From VAZQ01 sp963739385 (GTDB lineage Bacteria > Pseudomonadota > Alphaproteobacteria > Rhizobiales > Xanthobacteraceae): 64,000 nucleotides of DNA. Of this stretch, positions 9,292 to 17,579 are shown one piece after another (position 1 is the stretch's first letter; every line of letters begins with the position of its first letter). Position numbers and translations under genes: made by a program. Where the stretch lies: NCBI GenBank assembly GCA_963739385.1, contig CAVUAI010000062.1, positions 248,001 to 312,000 of the forward strand, read 5' to 3'. The notes under the pieces are model-generated. The model saw only the letters and a list, made by a program, of their open reading frames with translations, ran no database searches and had not been told where the DNA came from.

Positions 9292-10257
9292 TTATTGGCG
9301 CGGCGGGATTTGGATGAATTCCGCAAGCTGCTGCGCCGTGAGCGGGGTATCGAGGAACTTGGTGCTGACCGCGCCGGCCATGATGCCGTCGATGTCGAGT
9401 ATGCGGTCGAACTGCTTGGCCTCCTTGGGCTGGAATTTGTCGACCGCGGTTTTGGCGATGGCGACCGGCACCTTGATCGCCTCGGCGTACATCCTGATCG
9501 CCTCGGGGTCGGCGTACATCCAGTCGAGCGTCTCCCGGAACGCCCGCACGAAGCGCAGCGCGGCATCCTTCCGGTTCTTCAGCACGTTGTCGTTGACCAC
9601 CTCCACGCGGATGGTCTGGCTGCGCAGCGAGGGCACGTCGTTGCCGCCCGCGATGATGCGGATCTTGCCCTCCTCGATCTCCCTGAGCCCGAACGGCGGC
9701 GATCCCCAGCCGATGTCGATCTGGCCCGACATCACCGCGGTCAGCGTCGCCGGCATGCCGCCGGTCGCTGTGGGCACGCCCTTGATGCCGAGTTCCTTGC
9801 CCAGCCCGAGGACGATGGTGTGGGTGGTGGCGCCGCCGGTCGAATACGAGATGGTGGTCTTCTCGGTCGTGTCCTTGAGGCTCCTGATCGGCGAGTCCGT
9901 GCGCACGTAGAAAAAAATGTCGCCGGCTCCGGTGAAGTTGGCGCCAAAGATGCGGATCGGCGCGCCCTTGGCGAACGCGCGCAGCACTCCCTGGGTCCCG
10001 ACATTGACGCCGAAATCGGCGCTGCCGGAGATCACCGCCTGGACGGTTTCGCCCGCCCCCGCAGTGCCGAAATTGTCCAGCGTGATCCCGTACTTCTTGA
10101 AGATGCCGGCCTTCTGGCCGAGGATCGGCGCCTGCCCGCTCCAGATTTCGAGCTGGCCGATGGCAACCTTGAAGGCGTCCTGCGCGCAGGCGCTCGACGC
10201 CGCGAATGCGATCGGCACGGCAAGCAGAAACGCCAGGAGCGAGCGCTCACTCCGCAT
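9292..10257 (-). CDS. NMT1/TauA-type ABC substrate-binding protein
   Basis: A 321-residue secreted protein. It has a Sec leader (MRSERSLLAFLLAVPIAFAA...ACAQ) followed by a periplasmic binding protein type II domain with FKVAIGQLEIWSGQAPILGQ and GSADFGVNVGTQGVLRAFAKG, as in NMT1/TauA/SsuA proteins. The start at 10257 has GGGAGGAAG just upstream and is preferred to the ATG at 10278. It is a close paralogue of the gene 51 nt upstream on the same strand (10309-11274), and both encode 321 residues. No permease or ATPase of this type is adjacent. The ligand is unknown; the neighbouring ring-cleavage-type genes hint at an aromatic or amino acid-derived compound. Confidence 0.88.
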   Translation of the reverse strand: MRSERSLLAFLLAVPIAFAASSACAQDAFKVAIGQLEIWSGQAPILGQKAGIFKKYGITLDNFGTAGAGETVQAVISGSADFGVNVGTQGVLRAFAKGAPIRIFGANFTGAGDIFFYVRTDSPIRSLKDTTEKTTISYSTGGATTHTIVLGLGKELGIKGVPTATGGMPATLTAVMSGQIDIGWGSPPFGLREIEEGKIRIIAGGNDVPSLRSQTIRVEVVNDNVLKNRKDAALRFVRAFRETLDWMYADPEAIRMYAEAIKVPVAIAKTAVDKFQPKEAKQFDRILDIDGIMAGAVSTKFLDTPLTAQQLAEFIQIPPRQ

Positions 10258-10308
10258 GGACTTCCTCCCGTGGCTCATGCCCCCGAACGGGGCTTCTCTT
10301 GCCGCCGG

Positions 10309-11274
10309 CTATTTCGTGCGCGGCGGGATCTGAATGAGTTCGGCGAGCTGTTCCCTGGTCAGCGGCGCATCGATGAATTTGAGCTTCACGGCATCGCGCT
10401 GGATGCCCTCGATGTCTTTGATCTCGTCGGTCTGCATGGCCGCTTTCGGATGAAACTCCTTGATCGACTCCGCAATCAGGGTCTCGTCCAGCTTCATCTT
10501 GTCGGCATACATCTTGATCGCGTTGGGATCGGCGTACATCCAGTCGACGGCTTCGCGATAGCCTTGCACGAAACGCAGGATCGCGTCGCGCTTGGTCTTG
10601 AGGGCGTCGGCATTGACGATGATCGTGCGCACCGTCTGCCCGCGCAGCGACGGCACCTCGCTGCCGCGAATGAGGATGCGGATCTTTCCTTCCTTGAGCT
10701 CCTTCACGCCGAACGGCGGAGACGCCCAGCCGATGTCGATCTGGCCCGACATGACCTGGGTCATGGTGCCGGGCGGGCCGCCGGTCGCCGTCGGCTTGGC
10801 CTTGACGCCGAGCTCGTCGGCGAATGCCAGCACGAGATTGTTGGAGCTCGACCCGCTGGTGGAATAGGCGATGGTGTTGGCGGCGGTGACCTCCTTGATG
10901 GTCTTGAGCGGGGAATCCGCCCGCACGTACCAGTACAGATCCCCGGTCCCGGTGAAGGCTGGCAGCAGGATGCGCACCGGCGCGCCGCGCGCGAATGCCC
11001 GCATCACGCCGGCGAGGCCGACGCCCGCGCCGAGATCGGCGCTGCCGGAGATGACAGGCTGCATGGTCTCGCCGGCACCCTGGGTGCCGACCGTCTCAAG
11101 CGCGAGGTTGTGCTTCTTGAAGATGTCCTGGCCGAGCGTCGGTGCCTGGTTCTCCCAGTTGTTGATCTGGCCGATCGCGACCTTGAGCTGGTCTTGCGCC
11201 AGCGCCGAAGTGAGAGGGAACAGCGCAACAATCGCGAGCACGCACGCCCGCGTCACAATATGCATTGGTATCAT
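10309..11274 (-). CDS. NMT1/TauA-type ABC substrate-binding protein (paralogue)
   Basis: This 321-residue secreted binding protein has a Sec leader ending around SALAQ and a mature start DQLKVAIGQINNWENQAPTLGQ. It aligns end to end with the downstream neighbour at 9292-10257, sharing GAGETMQPVISGSADLG and the C-terminal AELIQIPPR, so the pair is a tandem duplication. ATG 11274 has GGAGAACC at good spacing; ATG 11265 is an alternative. It lies downstream of the bicupin and cyclodeaminase genes on the same strand, probably in the same leftward transcription unit. The cognate membrane components are not in the window near it. Confidence 0.88.
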   Translation of the reverse strand: MIPMHIVTRACVLAIVALFPLTSALAQDQLKVAIGQINNWENQAPTLGQDIFKKHNLALETVGTQGAGETMQPVISGSADLGAGVGLAGVMRAFARGAPVRILLPAFTGTGDLYWYVRADSPLKTIKEVTAANTIAYSTSGSSSNNLVLAFADELGVKAKPTATGGPPGTMTQVMSGQIDIGWASPPFGVKELKEGKIRILIRGSEVPSLRGQTVRTIIVNADALKTKRDAILRFVQGYREAVDWMYADPNAIKMYADKMKLDETLIAESIKEFHPKAAMQTDEIKDIEGIQRDAVKLKFIDAPLTREQLAELIQIPPRTK

Positions 11275-11446
11275 CGCAGGTTCTCCGCAGCGGAGCGAAG
11301 GCTCGGGGTTGGCCACGCTGCGACAAGGTAGCATGGCGTCGGCAGATCGCGCGAGACGCGGCGGTGCGCGCGACACTGCGCCACTGCAGTCTTTCGTCCG
11401 AGCAACGAATTGCGACGGGGGCAGGAAGCGCGCCGGCCCCTCCCGC

Positions 11447-12535
11447 TCACCCTGCCGCCCGATTGGTGCCAAAGCCCTCCTGCACGCCGAGAACCGCGAG
11501 CGGCAGCTTGAGGCTCTCCTGCCACAGGAGGCTTTCCATGGCGATGTTCAGCGGCTGGTCCTGGACCGTCAGCTCGTAGACGAAATCATCGTAGGAGGCG
11601 TGGTTGTGCACCGCCCAGCCGGGGGCCGACAGCATGAGATCGCCCGCCTTCCACTCGAACACCTCGCCGCCGACGGTCGAGCGCCCGGTGCCGTGGAAGT
11701 AGTAGTTGATGGCGGCCGAGGTGTGTCGGTGCGGCCGGTCGACGATCTTGGGCGGGCGTATCGTCATCGTGGCGAAGAACGACGGGGTGCAACCGTTGGT
11801 GCGGCCGGTCATCGGATTGTAAAGCATGTAGAGGCGCCGCCCGATATACTCCTTGCCGAGCGCCTGCAGCTTGTCGAGATGATGCTTGACCTCTTGCCAC
11901 GGCCAGTGCAGCGCCTTCGACTCCACCGTCGGCGGGTTGATCAGCACCTCGTAAGGCATGAGACATGCGCCCTCGTCATCGAGCTTGATCGTTCCATAGG
12001 GCGAGATGCGGCGCCGCTTGTCGTCCTCGCTTTGCTCTTCGTGTTTGACCGGCTCGATCGGCGGCGGGTTCTCCTCTACGTAGTGGATATTCATCAATTC
12101 GAGCAGCGCAGCGTTCGAGTAGGTGAGTCGCGCTTGGATATCGTTACTGTCGTTGCCATGCCAATAGATGTGCATGGAGGGCGTATTCCAGACGTCGTAC
12201 AGATTCACTTCGAAACGCTTGCCACCCACGATCGAATGGCCGCGCCCGCGAATGACGAAGTTGACCTGCGTCGAGTTCTGCCGGTAGGGCACGGTCCGCT
12301 CGCCCGGCAGAAGAACGTCGAGCGCAACCTGGATGCCGGCGGCGAGGCCGCTTCCTTTCTCGGCGCGCGGATGCGCGATGATCGAGCGCCGGCGGCCGTT
12401 GGCAGGACGCGGCAGGCTCGCCAGGCGCTCGATCTCGGCATCGATCGTTTCCTTGGGGATGACGATCGCGGGCCAGAGATCCATTGCGCCGGGCTTGGCA
12501 CCGGATTGATCGATGAAACGCACGGTCTCGTTCAT
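11447..12535 (-). CDS. Gentisate 1,2-dioxygenase-like bicupin protein
   Basis: This 362-residue protein has two cupin domains in the layout and length of gentisate/salicylate-type ring-cleaving dioxygenases. The second cupin has a complete metal site, HRHTSAAINYYFHGTG (His-x-His) followed by GWAVHNHA. In the first cupin the equivalent stretch reads YRQNSTQVNFVIRGRG, without the His pair. Classical gentisate dioxygenases hold iron in the first cupin, so either the active site has moved or the substrate differs. The ATG at 12535 is preceded by GGAGGCTCCC. It is 11 nt downstream of the cyclodeaminase-family gene, a clear operon. The FAH and GST genes at 1.7-3.1 kb would fit a gentisate-type pathway (inference). 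Confidence 0.8.
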   Translation of the reverse strand: MNETVRFIDQSGAKPGAMDLWPAIVIPKETIDAEIERLASLPRPANGRRRSIIAHPRAEKGSGLAAGIQVALDVLLPGERTVPYRQNSTQVNFVIRGRGHSIVGGKRFEVNLYDVWNTPSMHIYWHGNDSNDIQARLTYSNAALLELMNIHYVEENPPPIEPVKHEEQSEDDKRRRISPYGTIKLDDEGACLMPYEVLINPPTVESKALHWPWQEVKHHLDKLQALGKEYIGRRLYMLYNPMTGRTNGCTPSFFATMTIRPPKIVDRPHRHTSAAINYYFHGTGRSTVGGEVFEWKAGDLMLSAPGWAVHNHASYDDFVYELTVQDQPLNIAMESLLWQESLKLPLAVLGVQEGFGTNRAAG

Positions 12536-12546
12536 GGGAGCCTCCT

Positions 12547-13521
12547 TCACGCGAACAGTTGGGCAGGTTGCGGGTGCGGAAATTCGCGGCCGAGGCGCTG
12601 CTCGCCCGCCCGGCGCAGGATTTCGATACCGAGCGCGAGGTCCGAAATGCCCATGCCCATGGCCTTGAACAAAGTGAGGTCGGCGCCGAGCGGCCGGCCT
12701 TTGCCTTCGGCCACCACGGCAGACAGCGGACGCACTGCGCGCCATTTCAATTCGTCCCGGCCGTAATATTGCATGAACTCGCTCGAGAGGTTCTGCACCT
12801 GAGGCACGCTGTCGGCAACCACAGCCGCGCAACGGGAGAGCAGCGCCGGCTCGAATTCCGTGCGCTCGGGCGAGATGGCGCCTACGGCGTTCACGTGCGT
12901 GCCCGCTGCGAGCATGCCGGACCCGAGGATGGGCTTGGTCGCGCGCGTGACCAACGTGACGATAGCGGCGCCGTCGACCGCTTGGGCGACCGAGGATGCC
13001 TCCTCGACGTTCAATCCCAGCGCCTTCCTGGCCCGCCCCCCGAACTCCGCCCTTGCGGCGCCATCGCGACTGAAGGCGCGCACTCGCCGCAGCGGGCGCA
13101 CCGCGGCCACGGCGGCGAGCTGCGTCATGGCCTGCTTGCCGGTACCGATCAGCGCCATGTCGGACGCGCCGTCGGCCGCCAGGTATTTCGTTGCCAGCCC
13201 GCTGATCCCGCCGGTGCGCAGTTGCCCGAGCGCGAAGGCTTCGATGATCGCTTTGAGCGACCCGTTGTGGCTGTCGAACAGAATGAGCAACGGCGCCGCA
13301 CCGTTGGCATGCGCCCAGGTCTTGGTGCCGACGAAGCCCTCATCGGCAAAGGTGGCGCCGATCGCATGCAACGTATGATGTCCGCCCCAGATGGCGTGCG
13401 TCTTCACCATGTTCTCGGCTTTGCCGGCGGCTTCCAGCGCCAGCGCACGATCCAATGCGGCGATCGCCCCCTGCATGTCCATGAGGCGCACCACCTCGGC
13501 TTCGGTTATCCAGAGACTCAC
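12547..13521 (-). CDS. Ornithine cyclodeaminase / mu-crystallin family protein
   Basis: A 324-residue protein starting at GTG 13521 (VSLWITEAEVVRLMDM), with GGAGGCGGC upstream; the longer frame to 13677 has no family match. It has the N-terminal substrate domain with KTHAIW and GTKTWAHANG, then a Rossmann domain with ALIGTGKQAMTQL near residue 125, then VVADSVPQVQNLSSEF. The family includes ornithine cyclodeaminase, alanine dehydrogenase, ketimine reductase and related imine-processing enzymes. The coupling to a bicupin dioxygenase suggests processing of an amino or imino intermediate in a catabolic route, but the substrate cannot be assigned. Confidence 0.85.
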   Translation of the reverse strand: MSLWITEAEVVRLMDMQGAIAALDRALALEAAGKAENMVKTHAIWGGHHTLHAIGATFADEGFVGTKTWAHANGAAPLLILFDSHNGSLKAIIEAFALGQLRTGGISGLATKYLAADGASDMALIGTGKQAMTQLAAVAAVRPLRRVRAFSRDGAARAEFGGRARKALGLNVEEASSVAQAVDGAAIVTLVTRATKPILGSGMLAAGTHVNAVGAISPERTEFEPALLSRCAAVVADSVPQVQNLSSEFMQYYGRDELKWRAVRPLSAVVAEGKGRPLGADLTLFKAMGMGISDLALGIEILRRAGEQRLGREFPHPQPAQLFA

Positions 13522-13651
13522 CGCGCCGCCTCCTGACCTGCGATCATGCCCACTCCATGGGCTTTCTTCCCGGCATCGGCAAGGGACCGTATCGCAGCCG
13601 GATCGTCCGCGTCCTCGGTCGCCGCCGGATCGGCCGCGACAAGGCGGAAAT

Positions 13652-13678
13652 ACTATATCAATCAACGCGGTCGGCAAA
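13652..13678 (-). promoter_or_regulatory. Possible promoter for the cyclodeaminase-bicupin operon
   Basis: On the minus strand an AT-rich TATAGT hexamer (13652-13657) lies 15 nt downstream of TTTGCC (13673-13678), about 130 nt upstream of the GTG start. It is the only AT-rich stretch in this intergenic region. The spacing is shorter than the usual 17, so this is tentative. Confidence 0.22.
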
Positions 13679-13692
13679 CCGATGGCACGCGT

Positions 13693-14412
13693 TCAACGTC
13701 GGGCGTTCTCCGCTCGCGCGGTCCAATAGTCCCAGGCGCGCGACAGCGGGCCAGGCGACAGATTGATGGCCGCAGCGAGCTTGGTCTCGCCCGGCGTCAA
13801 CGGGCCGAAGCTCCCCAGCGCCAGCGCGCGCATCTGGTATTCGGCGTTCTGGCACATGGCGATCGAGCGGAAGACCAGCTCGCGCACACTTGCGCCCACC
13901 ACGGTCGCCCCGTGCCGCCGCATCAGCACCGCGGAATGGGGGCCGAGCGCGCGCGCGAGCGAGCGGCCCTCTTCCGGCTTGACCACCAGCAAGTTGCTGT
14001 CGCCGAAATCGTCGCGCTGATCCCAGAACGGCACGGTCTCCCCCAAGACCGCCGCCACGTGGAACACCGGCACGATCGGGACACCGGCGATGCAGAACGG
14101 CATGACCGCCGGGGCATGATGGTGGCACACCGCCGTCACGTCGGGCCGCGCCTGATAAATACAGCCGTGGATGACCCGCTCGGCGTAGAGCTGGACGGTC
14201 GGCTTGTCGACCGGCTGGGAATCGAGGGTGAACTCCAGAATATCCGCCGCCTCGATCAAGCCGGGCGAGCGCGAGCGCGAGAGCAGATAGCGGTTCGGGT
14301 CGCTCGGGTGGCGCATGCTGACATGGCCGAAGGCATCGAGCACGCCTTCGTTCGTCAGCATGCGATTGGCGAGCGCGACCTGATAGCGGACGTCGGCAAG
14401 ATCGTCGGGCAC
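13693..14412 (-). CDS. Class II aldolase/adducin family protein
   Basis: The 239-residue product matches the zinc-dependent class II aldolase (L-fuculose-1-phosphate aldolase) fold. FGHVSMRHPSDPNRYLLSRSRSPG is the N-terminal active-site segment, VCHHHAPAVM carries the zinc-binding histidines near residue 105, and RRHGATVVG carries the further His near 165. The GTG at 14412 has AGGAAA 8 nt upstream. Members cleave or decarboxylate hydroxyacids and sugar phosphates. The gene is divergent from the 6-PGDH-like gene at 14611, a pairing typical of dehydrogenase-aldolase routes for unusual hydroxyacids. The specific substrate is unknown. Confidence 0.88.
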   Translation of the reverse strand: MPDDLADVRYQVALANRMLTNEGVLDAFGHVSMRHPSDPNRYLLSRSRSPGLIEAADILEFTLDSQPVDKPTVQLYAERVIHGCIYQARPDVTAVCHHHAPAVMPFCIAGVPIVPVFHVAAVLGETVPFWDQRDDFGDSNLLVVKPEEGRSLARALGPHSAVLMRRHGATVVGASVRELVFRSIAMCQNAEYQMRALALGSFGPLTPGETKLAAAINLSPGPLSRAWDYWTARAENARR

Positions 14413-14610
14413 TGGGCGTTTCCTGCAGGTTCGATGGCGGGCGTTGCCGCCGGCGGGCGAGCAAAGCCGAATTGATGCGCATTGCCAAGCGGGCAAGACC
14501 TGTCGGCTGCGCGCAGCCGGCACAGGGGTGCCCCTTGCCAGTCCGCCTTGCCAAAGTGCAATCATCGCCGCAGATTCCGCTCGCCGCCGGGCCCATCGGG
14601 AGAATGCGCC

Positions 14611-15463
14611 ATGAATCCTGTCGTCGCCGTCATCGCACCCGGCATGATGGGCGCTGCCGTGGGCAAGCGCCTGGTCGACAACGGCCTCAAGGTGCTGACA
14701 TCGCTCAAGGGGCGCAGCGCCGACACCGTGGCGCGCGCCAAGGCCGCCGGGATGGCCGATGCCGGCGACAAGGAAATCGCCGCCACCGATTTCATCCTTT
14801 CGATCCTCCCGCCGGGCGACGCCGTCGCGCTGGCCGAGCGGTTCGCGCCTGCGCTCACCGCCAGCAACAGCAAGCCGGTGTTCGTCGATTGCAACGCGGT
14901 GAGCCCGCCGACGGTGGAGCGCATCGCTGCCGCGATCGCACCTACCGGCTCGCCGTTCGTCGATGCCGGCATCATCGGCGCGCCGCCCAAGCCGGGCGAT
15001 GCCGGCCCGCGCTTCTATGCCTCCGGCCCCGACGCGCCGCGCTTCGCGAGAACTCAAGGAGTTCGGGCTCGACGTGCGCGTGATGGGCGGGCCGATGACC
15101 GCGGCCTCGGCCATGAAGATGTCCTATGCCGGCATCACCAAGGGCACGCAGGCGCTGGGCGCCGCCATGCTGCTGGCGGCAACCCGCGCCGGCACCGCCG
15201 ACGCGCTGTTCGCCGAACTGCAGGGCAGCCAGCCGCAGATGCTGGCCTGGCTCAAGCGCAACCTCGCGCTGATGCCGCCCAAGGCCTACCGCTGGGTCGC
15301 GGAGATGCACGAGATCGCCGACTTCGTCGGCGAAGACCCGTCCGCCCACGAGCTCTATGTCGGCGCTGCGCATTTCTACGAGCAGATCGCGCGCGACTTC
15401 GAGGGCGACAAGGCGCAGCTCGCCGCGCTCGAGGCGTTCCTGAGCAAGGGCGCAAGCAGCTGA
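14611..15463 (+). CDS. NAD(P)-binding 6-PGDH-like dehydrogenase, DUF1932 type (frameshifted)
   Basis: The ATG at 14611 opens a Rossmann fold, VVAVIAPGMMGAAVGKRL, a glycine-rich variant of the beta-hydroxyacid dehydrogenase signature. It continues through SILPPGDAV and FVDAGIIGAPPKPGD to about nt 15048. The C-terminal DUF1932-like helical domain (ELKEFGLDVRVMGGPMTAASAMKM to the stop at 15463) is in a different frame. Deleting one base near 15049 restores RFAELKEF. The combined length of about 283 residues is normal for the family. The gene is divergently arranged with a class II aldolase, suggesting a shared regulator and a hydroxyacid pathway. The break is probably a sequencing indel. Confidence 0.82.
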
Positions 15464-15477
15464 CGGGCGGCGCCGCT

Positions 15478-15567
15478 CCTGTAAATAACAGGCGAAAACA
15501 GGGCGCCGCCGAACCCAAGGCCCGGATCGCCGCCATTTCGACTGATCCGCTTCCTGTAAATAACAGG
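15478..15567. repeat. Two copies of a CCTGT...ACAGG palindrome
   Basis: The 15-nt palindromic unit CCTGTAAATAACAGG occurs at 15478-15492 and again at 15553-15567, 75 bp apart. Both lie in the noncoding gap between the 6-PGDH-like gene and the histidine kinase. Arms of 5 bp flank an AT-rich centre that is itself partly symmetrical. The copies could be operator sites, a dispersed repeat or a recombination-associated motif; sequence alone does not decide. Confidence 0.6.
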
Positions 15568-15729
15568 ATCGGCGCGAAGGTCGCAGCTTCCGATCAAGCC
15601 GGAGGCGGCGAGCAGAGGATGGCGGGAACCGCCACGGCCGCCGGGGTTAGCGCCTGCGCTCACCCGAACCCGCGCGGCGGCGGATACCCTTGTCGTCCAT
15701 CGCCTCCGCGTGTAGGACAGCATTCTGCG

Positions 15730-17080
15730 ATGTCAAATTCTGCGATGTCGAATCCTGCCAACACAGCCGCGTCAAGCGCATCGCTCCATCGCCAGGTGGA
15801 GCCGATCTTGGACAATGAAGCGATCCTGCGCAAGGAAGCGGCACGCACCGCGGCTCTCCGGGAATATGACGTAGCCGGTTCGGCGTCCGAATTGGCCTAT
15901 GATGAGCTTACCAGCCTGGCGGCACAGATCTGTGGATGTCCCGCGGCGGTAATCAGCGTCATCGATGCGACGCACGTCTGGTCAAAGTCCTGTTACGGCA
16001 TGCCTCGCCTTGATGGGCCTGCGCCGCGCGAAAACTTTCCCTGTTCAACGACTTTGTGCGGCTCGGAACTCCTGACTGTTGCGGACTGTACCAAGGACGA
16101 ACGTTTCGCCGCAATTGCCCATTGTCGCAGGTCCGCCGCATATACAGTTTTACTGTGGGATGCCCTTGATCAATCCACAAGGCCATGCCTTGGGGACCCT
16201 TTGCATTATGGATTTTCGCGCACGCGAGCTCACGATCGAGCAAGCCGATGCCATTCGAACGTTAGCTCGCCAAGCCGTGCACCTGCTGGAATTGCGGCGC
16301 ACGGTATCGGAGCTGGGCCACACGCGGCAACAACTTCAGGACAAGAATCGGCAGCTTGAAATTGCGAGCCGGCACAAGTCGCAATTTCTCGCCAGCATGA
16401 GCCACGAACTGCGCACCCCGCTCAACGCCATCATCGGGCTTACTGAAATGATGGTGGCGAACGCGATGCAATTCGGCACTGATAAAGCGCAGGAGCCATT
16501 GAAGCGCGTGCACCGCGCCGGCACCCACCTGCTCGGCCTCATCAACCAGGTACTCGACCTTTCGAAGATTGAGGCGGGCAAGCTCGAACTCAACCCCCGG
16601 CAGGTTGAGCTCGCGCCGCTGATCGACGAGGTCGTCGGCACCGCGCGTCAACTCGCCGAGCAGAATCAGAATCGTCTGATCCTCGAGCTGGGGCAGAATC
16701 TCGGCACCGTGACGATCGATCCGATGCGGCTGCGGCAGATCCTGCTGAACCTCTTGAGCAATGCCTGCAAGTTTACCAGGCAAGGTGAAGTCAAACTGCG
16801 GGCGCGCAAGGTCGCCAACGGCGGCGAGTGGATCGAACTTGCCGTTTGCGATACCGGGATCGGCATGAGCCCCGAGCAGCAGGCAAAGCTGTTCGAGGAA
16901 TTCAGCCAGGCCGACGCGACGACCGCGGAACGTTTCGGCGGCACCGGGCTCGGGCTGGCCATCACCCGCAAGCTGACGCGCTTGATGGGCGGCGATGTCA
17001 CCGCCGCGAGCGAGCCGGGCAAGGGCTCGGTATTCACGGTGCGGCTGCCGGGCGTTGCGGCAGTACCGACCAAGTCTTGA
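15730..17080 (+). CDS. GAF-domain sensor histidine kinase (frameshifted)
   Basis: From ATG 15730 the first frame gives an N-terminal GAF-like sensor (ELAYDELTSLAAQICGCPAAVISVID, then FPCSTTLC and DERFA). After about nt 16110 the frame switches and continues PIVAGPPHIQFYCGMPLINPQGHALGTLCIMD, the end of the GAF domain. A dimerisation helix follows with H-box SHELRTPLNAIIG, then the catalytic domain with N-box LLNLLSNACKFT, G1 CDTGIGM and G2 GGTGLGLAI. There is no membrane segment, so it is a cytoplasmic sensor kinase. No receiver domain or response regulator is adjacent, making it an orphan kinase. The frame break at 16108-16118 is probably a sequencing indel. Confidence 0.85.
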
Positions 17081-17579
17081 ACCAAGACCTTGCTGCCCTC
17101 GACGCCGCCGGCAAACGCACCGCACACATGCCGGCCCTCGACACAATTGCTGCAATTGCCGAGCAGTATGGCGTCGTGGTTCATCCGCCGGCTGGGTAGG
17201 CACGAAAGGTGCCACGACGGCGCCCCGGCATAGCTCTCGCTGTTTTGCCACAATGCCTAAGTCGATTTGGCACGAATCGGAAGTGTTGAAACGCCGCGAC
17301 TATGTTCGCTCTTGGAGGGCATTCCGGCCATTGAGCCTAATGCGCCCAACGACCGAGTTTGACCCGAGCAGGACATCGGCCCGAGCGGCACGCGTAGTGG
17401 GCTATCGTCCGGGAGCATACGGGGGGTGCCGGCGGCATTTCGCTTCAGAACGATTCAGGTCCGCCCCAAGGACCGGCTGACCCCGTCATTGCACACTGGA
17501 GACGTGGCAAACCGCCTGCGCCACGGCGGTCGCCGGCTGGTATGATCCGGGGCGGTACTGCTCGAAGCGAGGAAAGCCT
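17081..17579. other. Noncoding gap with a possible decayed dehydrogenase tail
   Basis: No intact gene is seen. Immediately after the kinase, one plus-strand frame to a stop at 17199 reads LNQDLAALDAAGKRTAHMPA...EQYGVVVHPPAG. This vaguely resembles the C-terminus of ketopantoate reductase-like dehydrogenases, so it may be a gene remnant. The remainder, up to the first ABC_sub_bind gene, should contain that array's promoter, but no convincing hexamers were found. Confidence 0.3.

Noticed and set aside
9229..11331. 700-codon plus-strand frame
   Set aside because: It is antisense to two clear binding-protein genes and has a His/Arg/Asp-rich composition typical of shadow frames.
14482..15730. One very long plus-strand frame spanning the dehydrogenase and the histidine kinase
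   Set aside because: It is the chance joining of the dehydrogenase N-terminus, a frameshifted stretch and the kinase GAF domain; two separate proteins are evident by family motifs.
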